Origin: Psychroflexus salis
Lineage (GTDB): Bacteria > Bacteroidota > Bacteroidia > Flavobacteriales > Flavobacteriaceae
Assembly: GCF_014640175.1 (NCBI RefSeq)
Contig: NZ_BMGL01000009.1
Coordinates: 1 to 64,000 of the forward strand
DNA length: 64,000 nucleotides
Reading direction: 5' to 3'
Positions 9,250 through 19,154 of this stretch are shown piece after piece. A program made the translations under genes and the position numbers. Below the pieces are notes generated by a model. That model was not told where the DNA came from and did not search any database. It worked only from the letters and a program-made list of their open reading frames with translations. Position 1 is the stretch's first letter. Each line of letters starts with the position of its first letter.

Positions 9250-10446
9250 TTAGGTAATTCGTTCTACTATTTCTGCTAAAATATCTTTTGCCACATCAGC
9301 CTTAGATTTCAATTCAAATTCTTTTTTATAATCGGCTGCTAAAATGCTAATTTTATTGGTTTCATGTTGAAAACCTGCTCCCTTGTTGTTCATTGAATTT
9401 AAAACGATAAAATCTAAGTTTTTATTGTTTAGTTTAATCAATGCGTTTTCAGCTTCATTTTCTGTTTCTAAAGCAAACCCAACCAAAAACTGTTTAGATT
9501 TTTGAGCACCTAAGGTCTTTAAAACATCAGGATTTTTTACCAATTCTAAACTTAAAGTATCTGATTTCTTTTTTATTTTTTGACTGGCAACTTCTGCAGG
9601 TCTATAATCTGAAACTGCAGCGGTAGCTATGGTCACATCTGTATGTTCAAAATTATCTAAACATACTTGTAGCATCTGTTGGGCTGTTTGTACCCTAGTA
9701 ATTTGTAGATTTGTATGCTGATGGTCTAAAGCGCTTGGGCCTAAAACTAAATGCACTTTTGCTCCTAAACTTAAAGCTTCTTTGGCAATTTCCATTCCCA
9801 TTCTTCCACTGGAATGATTTCCTATAAAACGAACCGGATCTATTGGCTCATAAGTTGGACCTGCAGTAATTAAAAATTGTTTGTTGGCTAGTATTAAGCC
9901 TTCAGCAATATAATCTTCAAGATAAGATAATATTTCTTCAGGTTCTGCCATTCTTCCTTCACCCGATAAACCACTTGCTAAGTCTCCGCTTCCAACAGGA
10001 ATTATTTCATTACCAAACTGGCGTAATTCATTCAGGTTTTTTTGAGTACTTTGGTGTTTATACATGTCTAAATCCATTGCAGGTGCAATAAAGACGGGAC
10101 ATTTAGCCGATAAATAAGTAGTTAATAAAAAATTATTAGAATGACCGGCTACCATTTTCGATAGCGTGTTGGCCGTTGCTGGTGCAATGAGCATATAGTC
10201 TGCCCATTCTCCTAATTTTACATGGTTGTACCAAGTTTTTTCTTCATCGTAAAATGATGAAATCACTGGATTTTTAGAAAGTGTAGATAGACTTAAAGGA
10301 GTGACAAAAGCTTCGGCATCTGGAGTTAAAATCACCCTTACATTTGCCTCAGCTTTTATGAATAAACGAACTAAATAAATAGATTTGTAAGCGGCTATAC
10401 CGCCGCTTACACCTAATAAAATATTTTTATCTTTTAAAAAAGACAT
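9250..10446 (-). CDS. coaBC: Bifunctional phosphopantothenoylcysteine decarboxylase / phosphopantothenate-cysteine ligase
   Basis: CoaBC makes 4'-phosphopantetheine for coenzyme A. The N-terminal FMN-dependent CoaC half shows GGIAAYKS (residues 15-22), NHVKLGEWAD with the catalytic His, APATANTLSKM and APAMDLDMY. In the last of these the common PAMN is PAMD. The C-terminal CoaB half begins near 185 with ITAGPTYEPIDPVRF, then NHSSGRMG, TAAVSDYRP and KIKK. The 398-residue length is standard. The start ATG overlaps the stop of the omega gene (TAATG), which indicates translational coupling. The porD-like gene follows after one base. Confidence 0.96.
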   Translation of the reverse strand: MSFLKDKNILLGVSGGIAAYKSIYLVRLFIKAEANVRVILTPDAEAFVTPLSLSTLSKNPVISSFYDEEKTWYNHVKLGEWADYMLIAPATANTLSKMVAGHSNNFLLTTYLSAKCPVFIAPAMDLDMYKHQSTQKNLNELRQFGNEIIPVGSGDLASGLSGEGRMAEPEEILSYLEDYIAEGLILANKQFLITAGPTYEPIDPVRFIGNHSSGRMGMEIAKEALSLGAKVHLVLGPSALDHQHTNLQITRVQTAQQMLQVCLDNFEHTDVTIATAAVSDYRPAEVASQKIKKKSDTLSLELVKNPDVLKTLGAQKSKQFLVGFALETENEAENALIKLNNKNLDFIVLNSMNNKGAGFQHETNKISILAADYKKEFELKSKADVAKDILAEIVERIT

Positions 10447-10781
10447 TAAGCATCTAAGTCTTCGTCTGTTTTTCTGTAGTAAATTTTTTCATTTAACCAC
10501 TCATCCATAGCTAAGGAATGTGGTTTTGGTAAGCGTTCGTAAAACTTAGAAACTTCAATTTGTTCTTTGTTTTCAAAAACTTCATCTAAACTATCATTAT
10601 GCGTAGCAAATTCTTCTAGCTTATCTATCAATTCCTTTTTCATTTCAGTATTGATTTGTGTAGAACGTTTTGAAACAATGGAAATAGCTTCGTAAATATT
10701 GTTAGTTTTTGCATCTACGTCATTTTTATTAATGGTGGTTGTAGATGTTGGTGCTTTAGACTCTTTCAAATTTGTATTCAT
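10446..10781 (-). CDS. rpoZ: RNA polymerase omega-family subunit (RpoZ/Rpb6-like)
   Basis: A small acidic protein of 111 residues from the ATG at 10781. An upstream ATG at 10796 would overlap bamD and adds only MNYKI. After a Thr-rich N-terminus, the core NIYEAISIVSKRSTQIN followed by a charged helix resembles the omega/Rpb6 fold, with its conserved N-x-Y/F-E and K-R positions. The position between bamD and coaBC is where Bacteroidota keep this gene. The role would be assembly or stability of RNA polymerase beta-prime. Its stop overlaps the coaBC start. Sequence identity to classical omega looks low, so the call rests on context as well as on the core motif. Confidence 0.82.
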   Translation of the reverse strand: MNTNLKESKAPTSTTTINKNDVDAKTNNIYEAISIVSKRSTQINTEMKKELIDKLEEFATHNDSLDEVFENKEQIEVSKFYERLPKPHSLAMDEWLNEKIYYRKTDEDLDA

Positions 10782-10785
10782 GATT

Positions 10786-11610
10786 TTATAATTCAAGTTC
10801 GTTTAATTCATTGTATAGCAACTGCATTTCTGCATAAAGTTGATTTGCTTTTTTCAGGTATTCACCTTCTGGATAACGTTCAATATAAGTATTGTAATAT
10901 TCAGTTGCTTCATCTAAGCGTTCGCGCATAATGGATTTAAAACTTTTTTCAGCATAAATTTTTTGACTTTCAAATTTATAGAAATAGGCTGGCTCTAAAT
11001 AATTTGATCCAGGATTATTATCTACAAAATTGTTTAAAGCATGCACAGCAGGTTGCCAAAACTCCATGTGATGAAATTGTTTTGCAATTTCGTAATCTTT
11101 ACGTTCTAATTTTTCTCTAAGTTCAGCTAGATGAGAATTAGCTTCTTCAAAATATTCTCCATCGCTGAACGTATTGAGATAAATTTGAAGTTTGTCTATT
11201 GCTTTAAAGGTATCAGTTTGGTCAAGGCTGAATTTAGGTGAAGCTTTATAGTAACTGTCTGCAGACTTATAAAAAGCTTCTTCTTTTTTAGGCGTATCTG
11301 GAAAGGATTTTAAAAAACGCTCAAACTTATAACCCGAAACAATATAATCACCAATAATATAATTTCCATTTGCAATCATATAGGAAACTATTTCATTTTG
11401 TGGCTTACCGCGCATACTAGGCTGAATTTGCTCTAACAAGCGAAGCGCTTTAAGCATTTTACCACGTTTACCATTCTCTTTAGAAGTTTCGTAAAACTCT
11501 TTAGCTAAATTAAATTTATCTTCGGTAGAATTTCCTTTTAAAACTTCGTTGTATTTACCACAGGAAATGAATACCAAGACACATAAAATTATAAAGCCAA
11601 ACTTTTTCAT
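10786..11610 (-). CDS. bamD: Outer-membrane assembly lipoprotein BamD
   Basis: BamD is the essential lipoprotein partner of BamA in outer-membrane protein insertion. I start it at 11610, where MKKFGFIILCVLVFISCGKY gives a clean lipoprotein signal with the lipidated Cys at residue 17. The longer frame opening at 11682 adds 24 residues that would mask it. The 274-residue protein is TPR-rich: KSADSYYKASPKFSLDQTDTF, then FLKSFPDTPKKEEA, and the C-terminal EYYNTYIERYPEGEYLKKA. The length is typical of Bacteroidota BamD. It is followed by the omega and coaBC genes on the same strand, the usual essential cluster, and dapA is upstream. Confidence 0.93.
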   Translation of the reverse strand: MKKFGFIILCVLVFISCGKYNEVLKGNSTEDKFNLAKEFYETSKENGKRGKMLKALRLLEQIQPSMRGKPQNEIVSYMIANGNYIIGDYIVSGYKFERFLKSFPDTPKKEEAFYKSADSYYKASPKFSLDQTDTFKAIDKLQIYLNTFSDGEYFEEANSHLAELREKLERKDYEIAKQFHHMEFWQPAVHALNNFVDNNPGSNYLEPAYFYKFESQKIYAEKSFKSIMRERLDEATEYYNTYIERYPEGEYLKKANQLYAEMQLLYNELNELEL

Positions 11611-11703
11611 ATAAAAAATTAAGTTTGCAAAGTTACTCATAATCACTTGAATTGAAAAATTTAGTTTTAAAATGAATTTCAATATTTAAAACGGATTAAT
11701 TAC

Positions 11704-12585
11704 TCAACTATTGTTTTGTTGTACAAACTCGAGCAAACGTTGGTCTAAATCATTATTTACTGCTACTAAAGGCAAACGCAACTGGTTTTTACATAGCTTT
11801 TTATGGGCAAAAACAGATTTAATACCAGCAGGATTACCTTGTTCAAAAATCATATCTATAGCTGGAGCTAGTTGATAATGCAATTGGTAAGCTTCATCTA
11901 CTTTACGGTGTAAACCTAAATTAACCATTGTACTAAATTGTTTAGGAAAACCCTCTGCTATAACCGAAATTACTCCAGCTCCACCAGCTAAAACCATGGG
12001 CAACGTAATCATATCATCTCCCGAAATTACAAGAAAATCTTTAGGCGTTTTGGCAATTAAATTCATAGCCTGCACCAAATCGCCTTTGGCTTCTTTTATA
12101 CCAATAATATTATCGAATTCTTCTGCAAGTTTTGCAACTGTTTCAACTTCCATATTTGAGCCTGTTCTTCCTGGTACATTATACAATATAACAGGTAATT
12201 TACTAGCTTTAGCTACTTCAGCAAAATGTGCATACATGCCATCTTGTGTAGGTTTGTTGTAATATGGAGAAACCGATAGTATTGCATCGAAACCAGTAAA
12301 ATCGGTAGATTTTATTTCACTTACAAGAGCGTCTGTATGGTTACTACCCATTCCTAAAACCAAAGGAAGTCTTCCTTTATTTTGTTCAACAATGGTTTGT
12401 TTTACCAATTCTTTTTCAGCTGCAGTTAAGGTAGCGCTTTCTGCAGTTGTACCTAAAACTACAATATAATTTATGTGGTTTTCTATTTGGTATTCTACCA
12501 GTGTTTTTAAAGCTGAAACATCTACGCTTTTATCTTCATTAAAAGGAGTTATTAAGGCAACACCTGTTCCTGTAAACTTTTTCAT
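11704..12585 (-). CDS. dapA: 4-hydroxy-tetrahydrodipicolinate synthase
   Basis: DapA condenses pyruvate with aspartate semialdehyde at the entry to the lysine/diaminopimelate pathway. The 293-residue TIM barrel carries GTTAES with T46/T47, the catalytic Tyr in [10 protein letters not shown] (Y135) and the Schiff-base lysine K164 in GIKEAKGDL. All sit at the positions expected from the E. coli enzyme. Its start directly abuts the stop of the upstream small gene (12586), so the two are translated together. The pathway's last enzyme, LysA, is encoded separately at 52881-54110. Diaminopimelate is also a cell-wall precursor, which fits a gene kept near bamD and coaBC. Confidence 0.96.
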   Translation of the reverse strand: MKKFTGTGVALITPFNEDKSVDVSALKTLVEYQIENHINYIVVLGTTAESATLTAAEKELVKQTIVEQNKGRLPLVLGMGSNHTDALVSEIKSTDFTGFDAILSVSPYYNKPTQDGMYAHFAEVAKASKLPVILYNVPGRTGSNMEVETVAKLAEEFDNIIGIKEAKGDLVQAMNLIAKTPKDFLVISGDDMITLPMVLAGGAGVISVIAEGFPKQFSTMVNLGLHRKVDEAYQLHYQLAPAIDMIFEQGNPAGIKSVFAHKKLCKNQLRLPLVAVNNDLDQRLLEFVQQNNS

Positions 12586-13086
12586 TTATGCTGATTTTTT
12601 TATAATTTCTAAATACTTTTTGGCTTCTTCAAAAAACAAACGCATGTCATTTTTATTGGCATTTAAAAACAAATCGGTGAGTTGTGAGTGAGCATCTTCG
12701 AAACCTACACGCAAATTTGCTTTAGAATTTGATGAAATATAATTTAGGTACAAATGTTCCTGATTAAAAAACTGAAATACATATTCGTATTTTTTTTGAA
12801 TTATGGACTTCATTTTATCTGCCGATATTTCTCCAAAAAAAGAAAAGTCTTTGGTATGAAAAAAATGATCAGGCTGCTCCTTATATTTCTTTTTATGTTG
12901 GGTAAAAGCTATACTTCTAACTGCGTATTTATCTTGAAATAATTCTTGGAATTTTTCATGAATTGATTCGAAATCAAATTCATCTACGTTAACCAAAAAC
13001 AAGACTTTCTTGTTGTTTTCTCCACTTTGTAATGGACTAGCCAAACGCTTTTTCAATTTATATTGAACAATGATTTTTTTAAGCAA
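12586..13086 (-). CDS. Conserved small protein upstream of dapA (DUF6913-like)
   Basis: A 166-residue soluble protein with a basic N-terminus (KKIIVQYKLKKRLAS), a central VLFLVNVDEFDFESIHEKF and a C-terminal NDMRLFFEEAKKYLEIIKK. It has no signal peptide and no catalytic motif that I can name. In Flavobacteriaceae a protein of this kind sits immediately upstream of dapA, and I believe it is the family labelled DUF6913. Its stop codon abuts the dapA ATG, so the two are almost certainly co-expressed. Function unknown; no enzymatic role in lysine synthesis should be assumed. Confidence 0.7.
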   Translation of the reverse strand: MLKKIIVQYKLKKRLASPLQSGENNKKVLFLVNVDEFDFESIHEKFQELFQDKYAVRSIAFTQHKKKYKEQPDHFFHTKDFSFFGEISADKMKSIIQKKYEYVFQFFNQEHLYLNYISSNSKANLRVGFEDAHSQLTDLFLNANKNDMRLFFEEAKKYLEIIKKSA

Positions 13087-13192
13087 AACAGAATGTTATA
13101 ATATGTGCTCAAATTTAAGCTTTAGAAATGGTTTGTCGTTATTTTTATAATATTATTAAAGTATGTATTTTGAAAATAAAAGGTGAGTGTAA

Positions 13193-16100
13193 TTACCATT
13201 CAAATTCTTCAATGCTTAAGTCTTCAAACAGAAATTCTTCTCCTTTTTGAAAACCTTTAGCTCCCTTATCTTCGTTCTTATTTTTTCGTAAAGAAATGCT
13301 ATAATCTTCTGGTTTTCCTTGCATTCTTACATTTACGTAGTTTGTATTTTTAGATTTATCTTTATAAATAATATCGTCTTCTTGTTCGGGGTCAATTTCT
13401 CCTTTTTTACTTCCAAATAATTTTTTTGCAGCAACCTGTGTTACCATTTTTAATGGAATTCGGAGATAATAATCCATTTCTAAATCTACATTTTGCTTGC
13501 CCGAAAGCTGCATATAGCCTAAGGAAGAATTAATTAACATATTTGGAATAACCAAGCTCCCGTCTTTTAGCTCAAGTCTATTTTCTAGACTTCCAAACAA
13601 AACTTTGTTTAAATTTTTATCGTTGAAAAAATCTGACAAGGCTTGCATGGGTTCAAAATTTTCGATGCGTCCATTTTGTATAGAAACTTCAATTTTTAAA
13701 TTGCTTTTTTCTATGTAGGGGGTCAAATCGGTGTGTAACAAAACTTTTCCTTGTACTCTACCCGTCATAATGCCATGTAAATTTTCTGAAATTACCTGGT
13801 CTTGACCAAAATTATCAAACTTAAACAGCAATTGATCTAAGTTTACATTTTGTAATTTTAGATCGGGATTAAAGTAAATACTATCTGAGTTTGAACCGTT
13901 AAAATAACCCGACAAAGTTACTTTTCCGCCTGCTGCTTCAAAACGCATATCATCTATATACACGAAATGATTTTCTTGCATTCTGAGCTTTGATGTAAAA
14001 TTTTTTAAATTGTAATTATGGTAATTCAGTAAACCTATTGCAGCTGTAATTTTTGTATTTCTAAAGGGTACTTCAAATACATTAAAGACATCATCATGGT
14101 CTACTTCTTTGGTCGATTTTGAAGATAATTCATTGTAATTTGTCAGTTCATCCAGATCTAAATAAGTAGCTTTAAAATGAATTTCATCACCTTGTTTCAA
14201 TAACTTTTCATCATTTCCTAAATAGTAATTTCCCGAAACACTAAAATGCGATTTACCTATTTTACCTTCAAGTTTATCGAAAGTTATTTGGCGATTTTCA
14301 AAATGCAATTTTCCTGAGAAGTCTTTAAAATTGAGTGGATGTACCCGCATTCTTCCTTCAAAATTATTTAATTGAAAATCTGTAGATACTAATGAGTCTT
14401 GAAAATGCATGGCTAAAGTTCCTTTAGCTTGTATTTCTCGCAAAACTTCTTGTTGGTAATCTGCCGGCACGTAATTTTCATTTTGATAAGTAAACACATC
14501 TTTTAGCCGAAGAAGCTTTGAATCGACATCGAAATTAAACCCTGCATCGCCTTTTGGGTTTTCTTGAAGAAATAGATTATAATTGGTTAGTTTTCCAGAA
14601 AAATGAAAATCAGAATCGTCTACCATTCCCTTAAAATCTTGCACTTCGATTTGGTCTGGTGAAATATAAATCTGTGCGAAAAAGTCGTGTAGTTCGTGCG
14701 GATAGTTTTGCAATTTACCTATTAACTTTTCTATATAAAATGTACCTACAGGAAGCGATTGAGAAGCAAGAAAAGTATTTGCTGCTCCGGTAAACTTTAA
14801 TTTGGTAGAAAAATTATGTAGTTTTTCATCAACTATATTCGCATTTTTTTTACCGGTTGAAGTAATTTCTGTAAAATCGATTAAATCAGAATCAACTGCT
14901 AGGTTAGCTTCAACGGCAGTATTAGTTTGGTGAACAAGATCGGGCAAGTTGGTTAAGTTTCCTTTTATACTTAAATCTGATTGACCTAAATTAAATTGAA
15001 AAAGGCGAATTTGAGTTAAATTACCTTCTGTTTTGGCCTTAACATTTAAATTTTTAATTGGTAGATGAAATGAATCTGAAGTAAAATTAAGTTGGTTAAT
15101 TTCTAGTTCAGAATAGTAAGATTGGTTAAATTCTTCAAGGGCTAATTCAGGATTTTCTAAATCAACAATATCGTTAAAATTCATTTTTAAGCGTACTTGA
15201 CCAGTTAAATTACTTAGGTCGTTTAGATTTAAAAATTTAGTTAAAAAGTTTAAATCGAAATCTGAATCTAGCTCTAAATTAATTTCGGGTGTATCGAAAT
15301 TTGTAATGCGTAAATTGCCCTTAAAAATACCTGCTTCTGGTGAAGCACTAAGATTTTGAATGTTTAATTCGGATGTACTGCTGTTGCGATTTTTTCCGTT
15401 GGTAAAAGTTCCTAAAAAACGTAAATCGCTAAGTTTTTTATTGTTTTTAATGTTATCAAAAAAACCATTTTCACAACCAAAACGAGCTTCAATCAGCGGC
15501 GAAAAACCCTTTATTGATTTTCCTTGAATACTTGCTTCAAAAAACACTTCTCCTTTATTTTCATACACTCGCAAAGCTTCTTCTACTTCGGGTGGTGCTA
15601 AACCAATCAGCAAATCGAAATTTTCTTTTAAGCCTGCAAATTTCAAATCAAAATCAACATCGTTCATAACATCAATTTCACCTTGCATGCTAAACACAAC
15701 GTTACTAACAACTAATTCCGATGCTTCAAAGAGCATTTTTGGATGGCGTAAATCGTAACTAAAATTAGTATGTAATTCGGTATATTTTTCTTTAACAAAA
15801 TAGACATTTTCACCTTGAGAGACATTTACAATCGCTTCTAGATCTAAAGCTACTTTTAGTGCATTTTCAATAGATTGAATACTGCTTTTTGCTGTTTTAA
15901 TTTGCGTAGAAATAACTAATGAATCTTGTAAACTTTCTTTAGTAAATAGAATGTTTTGAAGTTCTATTTTTTTTAGAAAGTAATCCATAGATGAATCTGA
16001 AACTTTTTGGTTTTCTTGAAGTTCATTAAAAGCTTCAACTATATTATATCTCCCTTTATAATCCTGAATAATAGAAACTTGACCGTTGTTCAACAAAAGA

Positions 16101-16423
16101 CTTTTTATGTGAAAATCGCCTTGCAAAAGCTCCCATAAATCAAAACCAACATACACGTCTTCCATGTAAACTAAAGCTTCTTGCGTGGTTTTATTTTCCA
16201 AGAGTTGAAGACCTTTTACATCGATAGAAATATAAGGAAAGTTGGTAAATGGAGAAATTATGGTTTCTTCTATTTTTATTTCACCTTCAATTTGCTGGTT
16301 GTAATCAGCTACAAAACCTTGTATAATTTGATCTTTTTGTATCCATAAAATCGAAAAAGCAACTATAAAAATCAAAAAAGAAATACCTACTAAAAGCACC
16401 AAAAATTTTTTCCATCGTTTCAT
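13193..16423 (-). CDS. AsmA-family envelope protein
   Basis: A 1076-residue protein with an N-terminal membrane anchor (KFLVLLVGISFLIFIVAFSILW, residues 6-27). A very long, beta-rich periplasmic domain of the AsmA/TamB-like type follows, with many repeats of the form LNNFEGRMRVHPLNFKDFSG and LKLQNVNLDQLLFKF. The C-terminal AsmA core carries LEMDYYLRIPLKMVTQVAAKK, preceded by NGRIENFEPMQALSDFF. The family is thought to be a bridge for lipid transfer or outer-membrane homeostasis. That role is inferred from the family, not shown here. The start lies 16 bp after the stop of the antiporter gene on the same strand, so the two probably share a transcript. Confidence 0.85.
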   Translation of the reverse strand: MKRWKKFLVLLVGISFLIFIVAFSILWIQKDQIIQGFVADYNQQIEGEIKIEETIISPFTNFPYISIDVKGLQLLENKTTQEALVYMEDVYVGFDLWELLQGDFHIKSLLLNNGQVSIIQDYKGRYNIVEAFNELQENQKVSDSSMDYFLKKIELQNILFTKESLQDSLVISTQIKTAKSSIQSIENALKVALDLEAIVNVSQGENVYFVKEKYTELHTNFSYDLRHPKMLFEASELVVSNVVFSMQGEIDVMNDVDFDLKFAGLKENFDLLIGLAPPEVEEALRVYENKGEVFFEASIQGKSIKGFSPLIEARFGCENGFFDNIKNNKKLSDLRFLGTFTNGKNRNSSTSELNIQNLSASPEAGIFKGNLRITNFDTPEINLELDSDFDLNFLTKFLNLNDLSNLTGQVRLKMNFNDIVDLENPELALEEFNQSYYSELEINQLNFTSDSFHLPIKNLNVKAKTEGNLTQIRLFQFNLGQSDLSIKGNLTNLPDLVHQTNTAVEANLAVDSDLIDFTEITSTGKKNANIVDEKLHNFSTKLKFTGAANTFLASQSLPVGTFYIEKLIGKLQNYPHELHDFFAQIYISPDQIEVQDFKGMVDDSDFHFSGKLTNYNLFLQENPKGDAGFNFDVDSKLLRLKDVFTYQNENYVPADYQQEVLREIQAKGTLAMHFQDSLVSTDFQLNNFEGRMRVHPLNFKDFSGKLHFENRQITFDKLEGKIGKSHFSVSGNYYLGNDEKLLKQGDEIHFKATYLDLDELTNYNELSSKSTKEVDHDDVFNVFEVPFRNTKITAAIGLLNYHNYNLKNFTSKLRMQENHFVYIDDMRFEAAGGKVTLSGYFNGSNSDSIYFNPDLKLQNVNLDQLLFKFDNFGQDQVISENLHGIMTGRVQGKVLLHTDLTPYIEKSNLKIEVSIQNGRIENFEPMQALSDFFNDKNLNKVLFGSLENRLELKDGSLVIPNMLINSSLGYMQLSGKQNVDLEMDYYLRIPLKMVTQVAAKKLFGSKKGEIDPEQEDDIIYKDKSKNTNYVNVRMQGKPEDYSISLRKNKNEDKGAKGFQKGEEFLFEDLSIEEFEW

Positions 16424-16439
16424 AAGGCGGTTTTTTCAA

Positions 16440-18446
16440 CTAAATTTTTATTTCTTTATTCAATTTATTTATTCTATTGGGCGAGCCAAATAGATAAATT
16501 AAGTCGTCCACTTCAATTTTAGTGTCAGCCCCAATATCGGTAATGTATTTTCTGCCCCGTTTAATAGCCAATAAATTTACGTTGTACTTATTGGCTAAAC
16601 CCGTTTGGCTAAGGTTTTTGCCAACAATATCGTTTCTGTTATGTTGCACATGCAAGGTTGCCAATTCTTTGTTGGGTACGTTAAATTGCTGAAAACTTCC
16701 TTTTTTGTTGATGGGCTTCACCGATGAAAAAACTTCGTAATCTGAGGATCGAATAGTGTTTACAATTTCAGAAATTTTAGACTCGGTAACTAAATATTGT
16801 TTCAAAACACGAGAAAAAATCTCGATAGATGTTTCAAATTCTTCAGGAATTACTTCGTCGGCACCTATTTTTAAATTTTCTTCAATTTCTTTTACGTACC
16901 GAGTTCTCACAATAATATGTGTAGTTTGAGATGCTTGGCGAATATTAAAAATAATTTGATGTGTAGCTTCAGGGTCTGAAATAGCTATAACCACCACCCG
17001 AGCTTTGTAAGCATTTACGTGACTTAAAATTTCGAGTTGCGATGCGTCACCAAAAATTACATGTTTATTTTCTGCTTTAGCATCTTTCATTAATTTAGCA
17101 TCAAACTCGATAATTACATGCGGAATGTTCATGCTTTCTGCTACTCGCGCAATGTTTTTCCCGTTAATACCATAACCAATTATTACTAAATGATCTTCTA
17201 AGTCTTCAGAAACTGCATTGTTTTGATGTTCTTCTGCTAGTTTTCTTCGTTTTTCCATTCGTTTTCTCACCTTTTTTGGAACAGGAAGTTGTATTAAAAC
17301 ATTGGTGAAAATTTCAGCTTTAGCTATAAAAAAAGGGGTAATACTCATGGTTATAATGGCTACAGCTAAAAATAATTGATACACTTGCGGAGATAAGATT
17401 TCATTTTGAATACCTACGGTAGAAAGTAATAAAGAAAATTCACCTACCTGAAATAGGCTAAACCCAGCCAAATGTGCAGTTTTAATTTTGTACTTTAACA
17501 ATAGCGATAATACCAACACAATTACCTTTTTAATAACAAAAACAGCTACTACAAACCCAATAATAGAAGGAACATTTTTAATGAAAAATTGCAAATCTAA
17601 AAGCGAGCCAACCGAGATAAAAAAGAAACTGATAAAAATTTCTCTAAATGGAAGTACATTGGCGGTTGCCTGATGCGAATATTCTGATTCTGATATAATT
17701 AAACCAGCAAAAAAAGCACCTAATGCTAACGAAAGCCCAACCGATGATGTAAGCCATGCTACACCAAAACACAACACGATTACAGTTAAAATAAACAACT
17801 CTCTATTTTTGGTTTTCACCACGGCTTCTAAAACACGTGGTACAATATATCGCTGTAATACAAAAACCACTACTCCAACACCAACTAATTTGAGTACTAA
17901 GAGTAAAATGGTTTGGGTTACATCGTCTGCTTTACCAGCTAAAATAGGTGTAAGCAACATCATGGGAACAACAATAATATCTTGAAAAATTAAAATTCCT
18001 AATGCAATTCTGCCATGTGGAGATTTTAGTTCGTTACGGTCGTTTAAAATTTTAAGTACAATAGCAGTAGAACTTAACGAAATTAAAAATCCGAGAAAAA
18101 CCGATTGATTTACGGGTAGCCCAAATCCCATAGCCACTAAAGCTGTAATTAAAATAGTAACGCCAACTTGCAAGCCACCACCGATAAAAACCGTTTTCCA
18201 AATGCTAATTAATCCTTTAAAGGAAAGCTCTATACCAATAATAAACAATAGAAAAATGATGCCAATTTCTGAAAGTAATTCCACTTCATGATGCGAGCTT
18301 AATAAATTAAATGCACTTGGGCCAACAATAATTCCAGCAATTAAAAATCCTAAAATAGAGGGTACTTTTAACTTTTGAAAAAGCAAGATAATGGGTAAAG
18401 CAATACCCATAACAATTACAATTTCTTTTAATAAAGGGATTTCCAT
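16440..18446 (-). CDS. CPA2 cation:proton antiporter with RCK domains (Kef/YbaL type)
   Basis: A 668-residue inner-membrane protein. The N-terminal about 385 residues form a Na+/H+-exchanger-like bundle of about 12 helices (GFLIAGIIVGPSAFNLL, GIIFLLFIIGIELSF, FLISLSSTAIVLKIL, ALGAFFAGLIISES). A cytoplasmic TrkA-N Rossmann domain follows (about 415-535; VIIGYGINGKNIARVAES, then FGDASQLEIL), then a TrkA-C domain (about 590-668; GKNLSQTGLANKYNVNLLAI). The architecture fits potassium or sodium exchange for proton gated by nucleotide binding. Which ion is carried cannot be told. Between the RCK parts lies EEFETSIEIFSRVLKQYL, usual for this subfamily. The AsmA-like gene follows. Confidence 0.9.
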   Translation of the reverse strand: MEIPLLKEIVIVMGIALPIILLFQKLKVPSILGFLIAGIIVGPSAFNLLSSHHEVELLSEIGIIFLLFIIGIELSFKGLISIWKTVFIGGGLQVGVTILITALVAMGFGLPVNQSVFLGFLISLSSTAIVLKILNDRNELKSPHGRIALGILIFQDIIVVPMMLLTPILAGKADDVTQTILLLVLKLVGVGVVVFVLQRYIVPRVLEAVVKTKNRELFILTVIVLCFGVAWLTSSVGLSLALGAFFAGLIISESEYSHQATANVLPFREIFISFFFISVGSLLDLQFFIKNVPSIIGFVVAVFVIKKVIVLVLSLLLKYKIKTAHLAGFSLFQVGEFSLLLSTVGIQNEILSPQVYQLFLAVAIITMSITPFFIAKAEIFTNVLIQLPVPKKVRKRMEKRRKLAEEHQNNAVSEDLEDHLVIIGYGINGKNIARVAESMNIPHVIIEFDAKLMKDAKAENKHVIFGDASQLEILSHVNAYKARVVVIAISDPEATHQIIFNIRQASQTTHIIVRTRYVKEIEENLKIGADEVIPEEFETSIEIFSRVLKQYLVTESKISEIVNTIRSSDYEVFSSVKPINKKGSFQQFNVPNKELATLHVQHNRNDIVGKNLSQTGLANKYNVNLLAIKRGRKYITDIGADTKIEVDDLIYLFGSPNRINKLNKEIKI

Positions 18447-18534
18447 AAATAATATTATTCGAGTAAAAATACGTTTTTACTTGAAGCTTCGAAATTTATT
18501 AAATAAAGATTACATAAAATCTTGTCGTATTGTT

Positions 18535-18996
18535 TTACTTCCAAAAAGCATGACTCCAATGTCCACAAAATTGTTGTTTTCGATGACTTTTTTGAAAAGC
18601 TTCTAACTGATCTTCACTAGTATGCGTCTGTAAATAATTAAACAAAATACGCTCTTCAAAACGAATGTGTTTTTGCAGCAATTGATAAAGCTGGGTAAGA
18701 TTGGCTTCCGTTTTAAATGTTTTTTCAAAGTGCGAGATTAGTTCTAAATGTTCTTGCTTTGCACGCTGTATCAATTCATGCTCTGGGTTTAATAGTACAA
18801 ACAAATTTTCTTCTTCTAACCGAAAATGAGTTTGTAAATAAGTTTCCCAAAACCAATTGCAATAATCTTGCATTGGTTTTAGTTCAGTTTTTTTGGCTAT
18901 TCCTTTTTGTAAACGCAAAGCAAAAACCAAGATATAGTGATGCTCTCGACTTAGATTTTGTAAAGCAGTATGCCTTTTTATGGGTTCATTTTTCAT
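18535..18996 (-). CDS. Hemerythrin-like (HHE) domain protein
   Basis: A 153-residue cytoplasmic four-helix protein. The likely di-iron ligands are in EHHYILVFALRL (His20/His21), in HFRLEEENLF (His and Glu) and in HIRFEERILF near residue 113. These match the H-HxxxE-H-HxxxE pattern of bacterial hemerythrin/HHE domains. Such proteins bind O2, NO or iron; which applies here is not visible. The gene is divergent from the Czc-type efflux locus across a 208-bp gap. Its -7 box ends exactly 4 nt before the ATG, implying a leaderless transcript. The C-terminus is basic and Cys/His-containing (HRKQQFCGHWSHAFWK). Confidence 0.82.
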   Translation of the reverse strand: MKNEPIKRHTALQNLSREHHYILVFALRLQKGIAKKTELKPMQDYCNWFWETYLQTHFRLEEENLFVLLNPEHELIQRAKQEHLELISHFEKTFKTEANLTQLYQLLQKHIRFEERILFNYLQTHTSEDQLEAFQKSHRKQQFCGHWSHAFWK

Positions 18997-19008
18997 GCTT
19001 CAAAGTTA
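18997..19008 (-). promoter_or_regulatory. -7 promoter box of the hemerythrin-like gene
   Basis: On the minus strand TAACTTTG (19008-19001) matches the Bacteroidota -7 consensus TAnnTTTG. It is followed by AAGC and then the ATG at 18996. A TTG lies 17 nt upstream and a TTTG 21 nt upstream, in -33 range. Transcription would begin about at the start codon. Confidence 0.6.
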
Positions 19009-19154
19009 AAAAATTGATGGTAAATCAATCAAATAAAGATAATAAAGAAAGTTTTGAAACTTAAAGCAGAAAGCCTGAAATACAAATCTGTTGGGCAGAA
19101 TGTATAGATCCATAGACAAGAATTTTATTTTGACCTATTTTAAATTCATTTCTT

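Noticed and set aside
18717-19064. 115-codon plus-strand ORF over the hemerythrin-like gene
   Set aside because: It is antisense to a clear HHE-domain gene, and the opposite-strand promoter box lies inside it.
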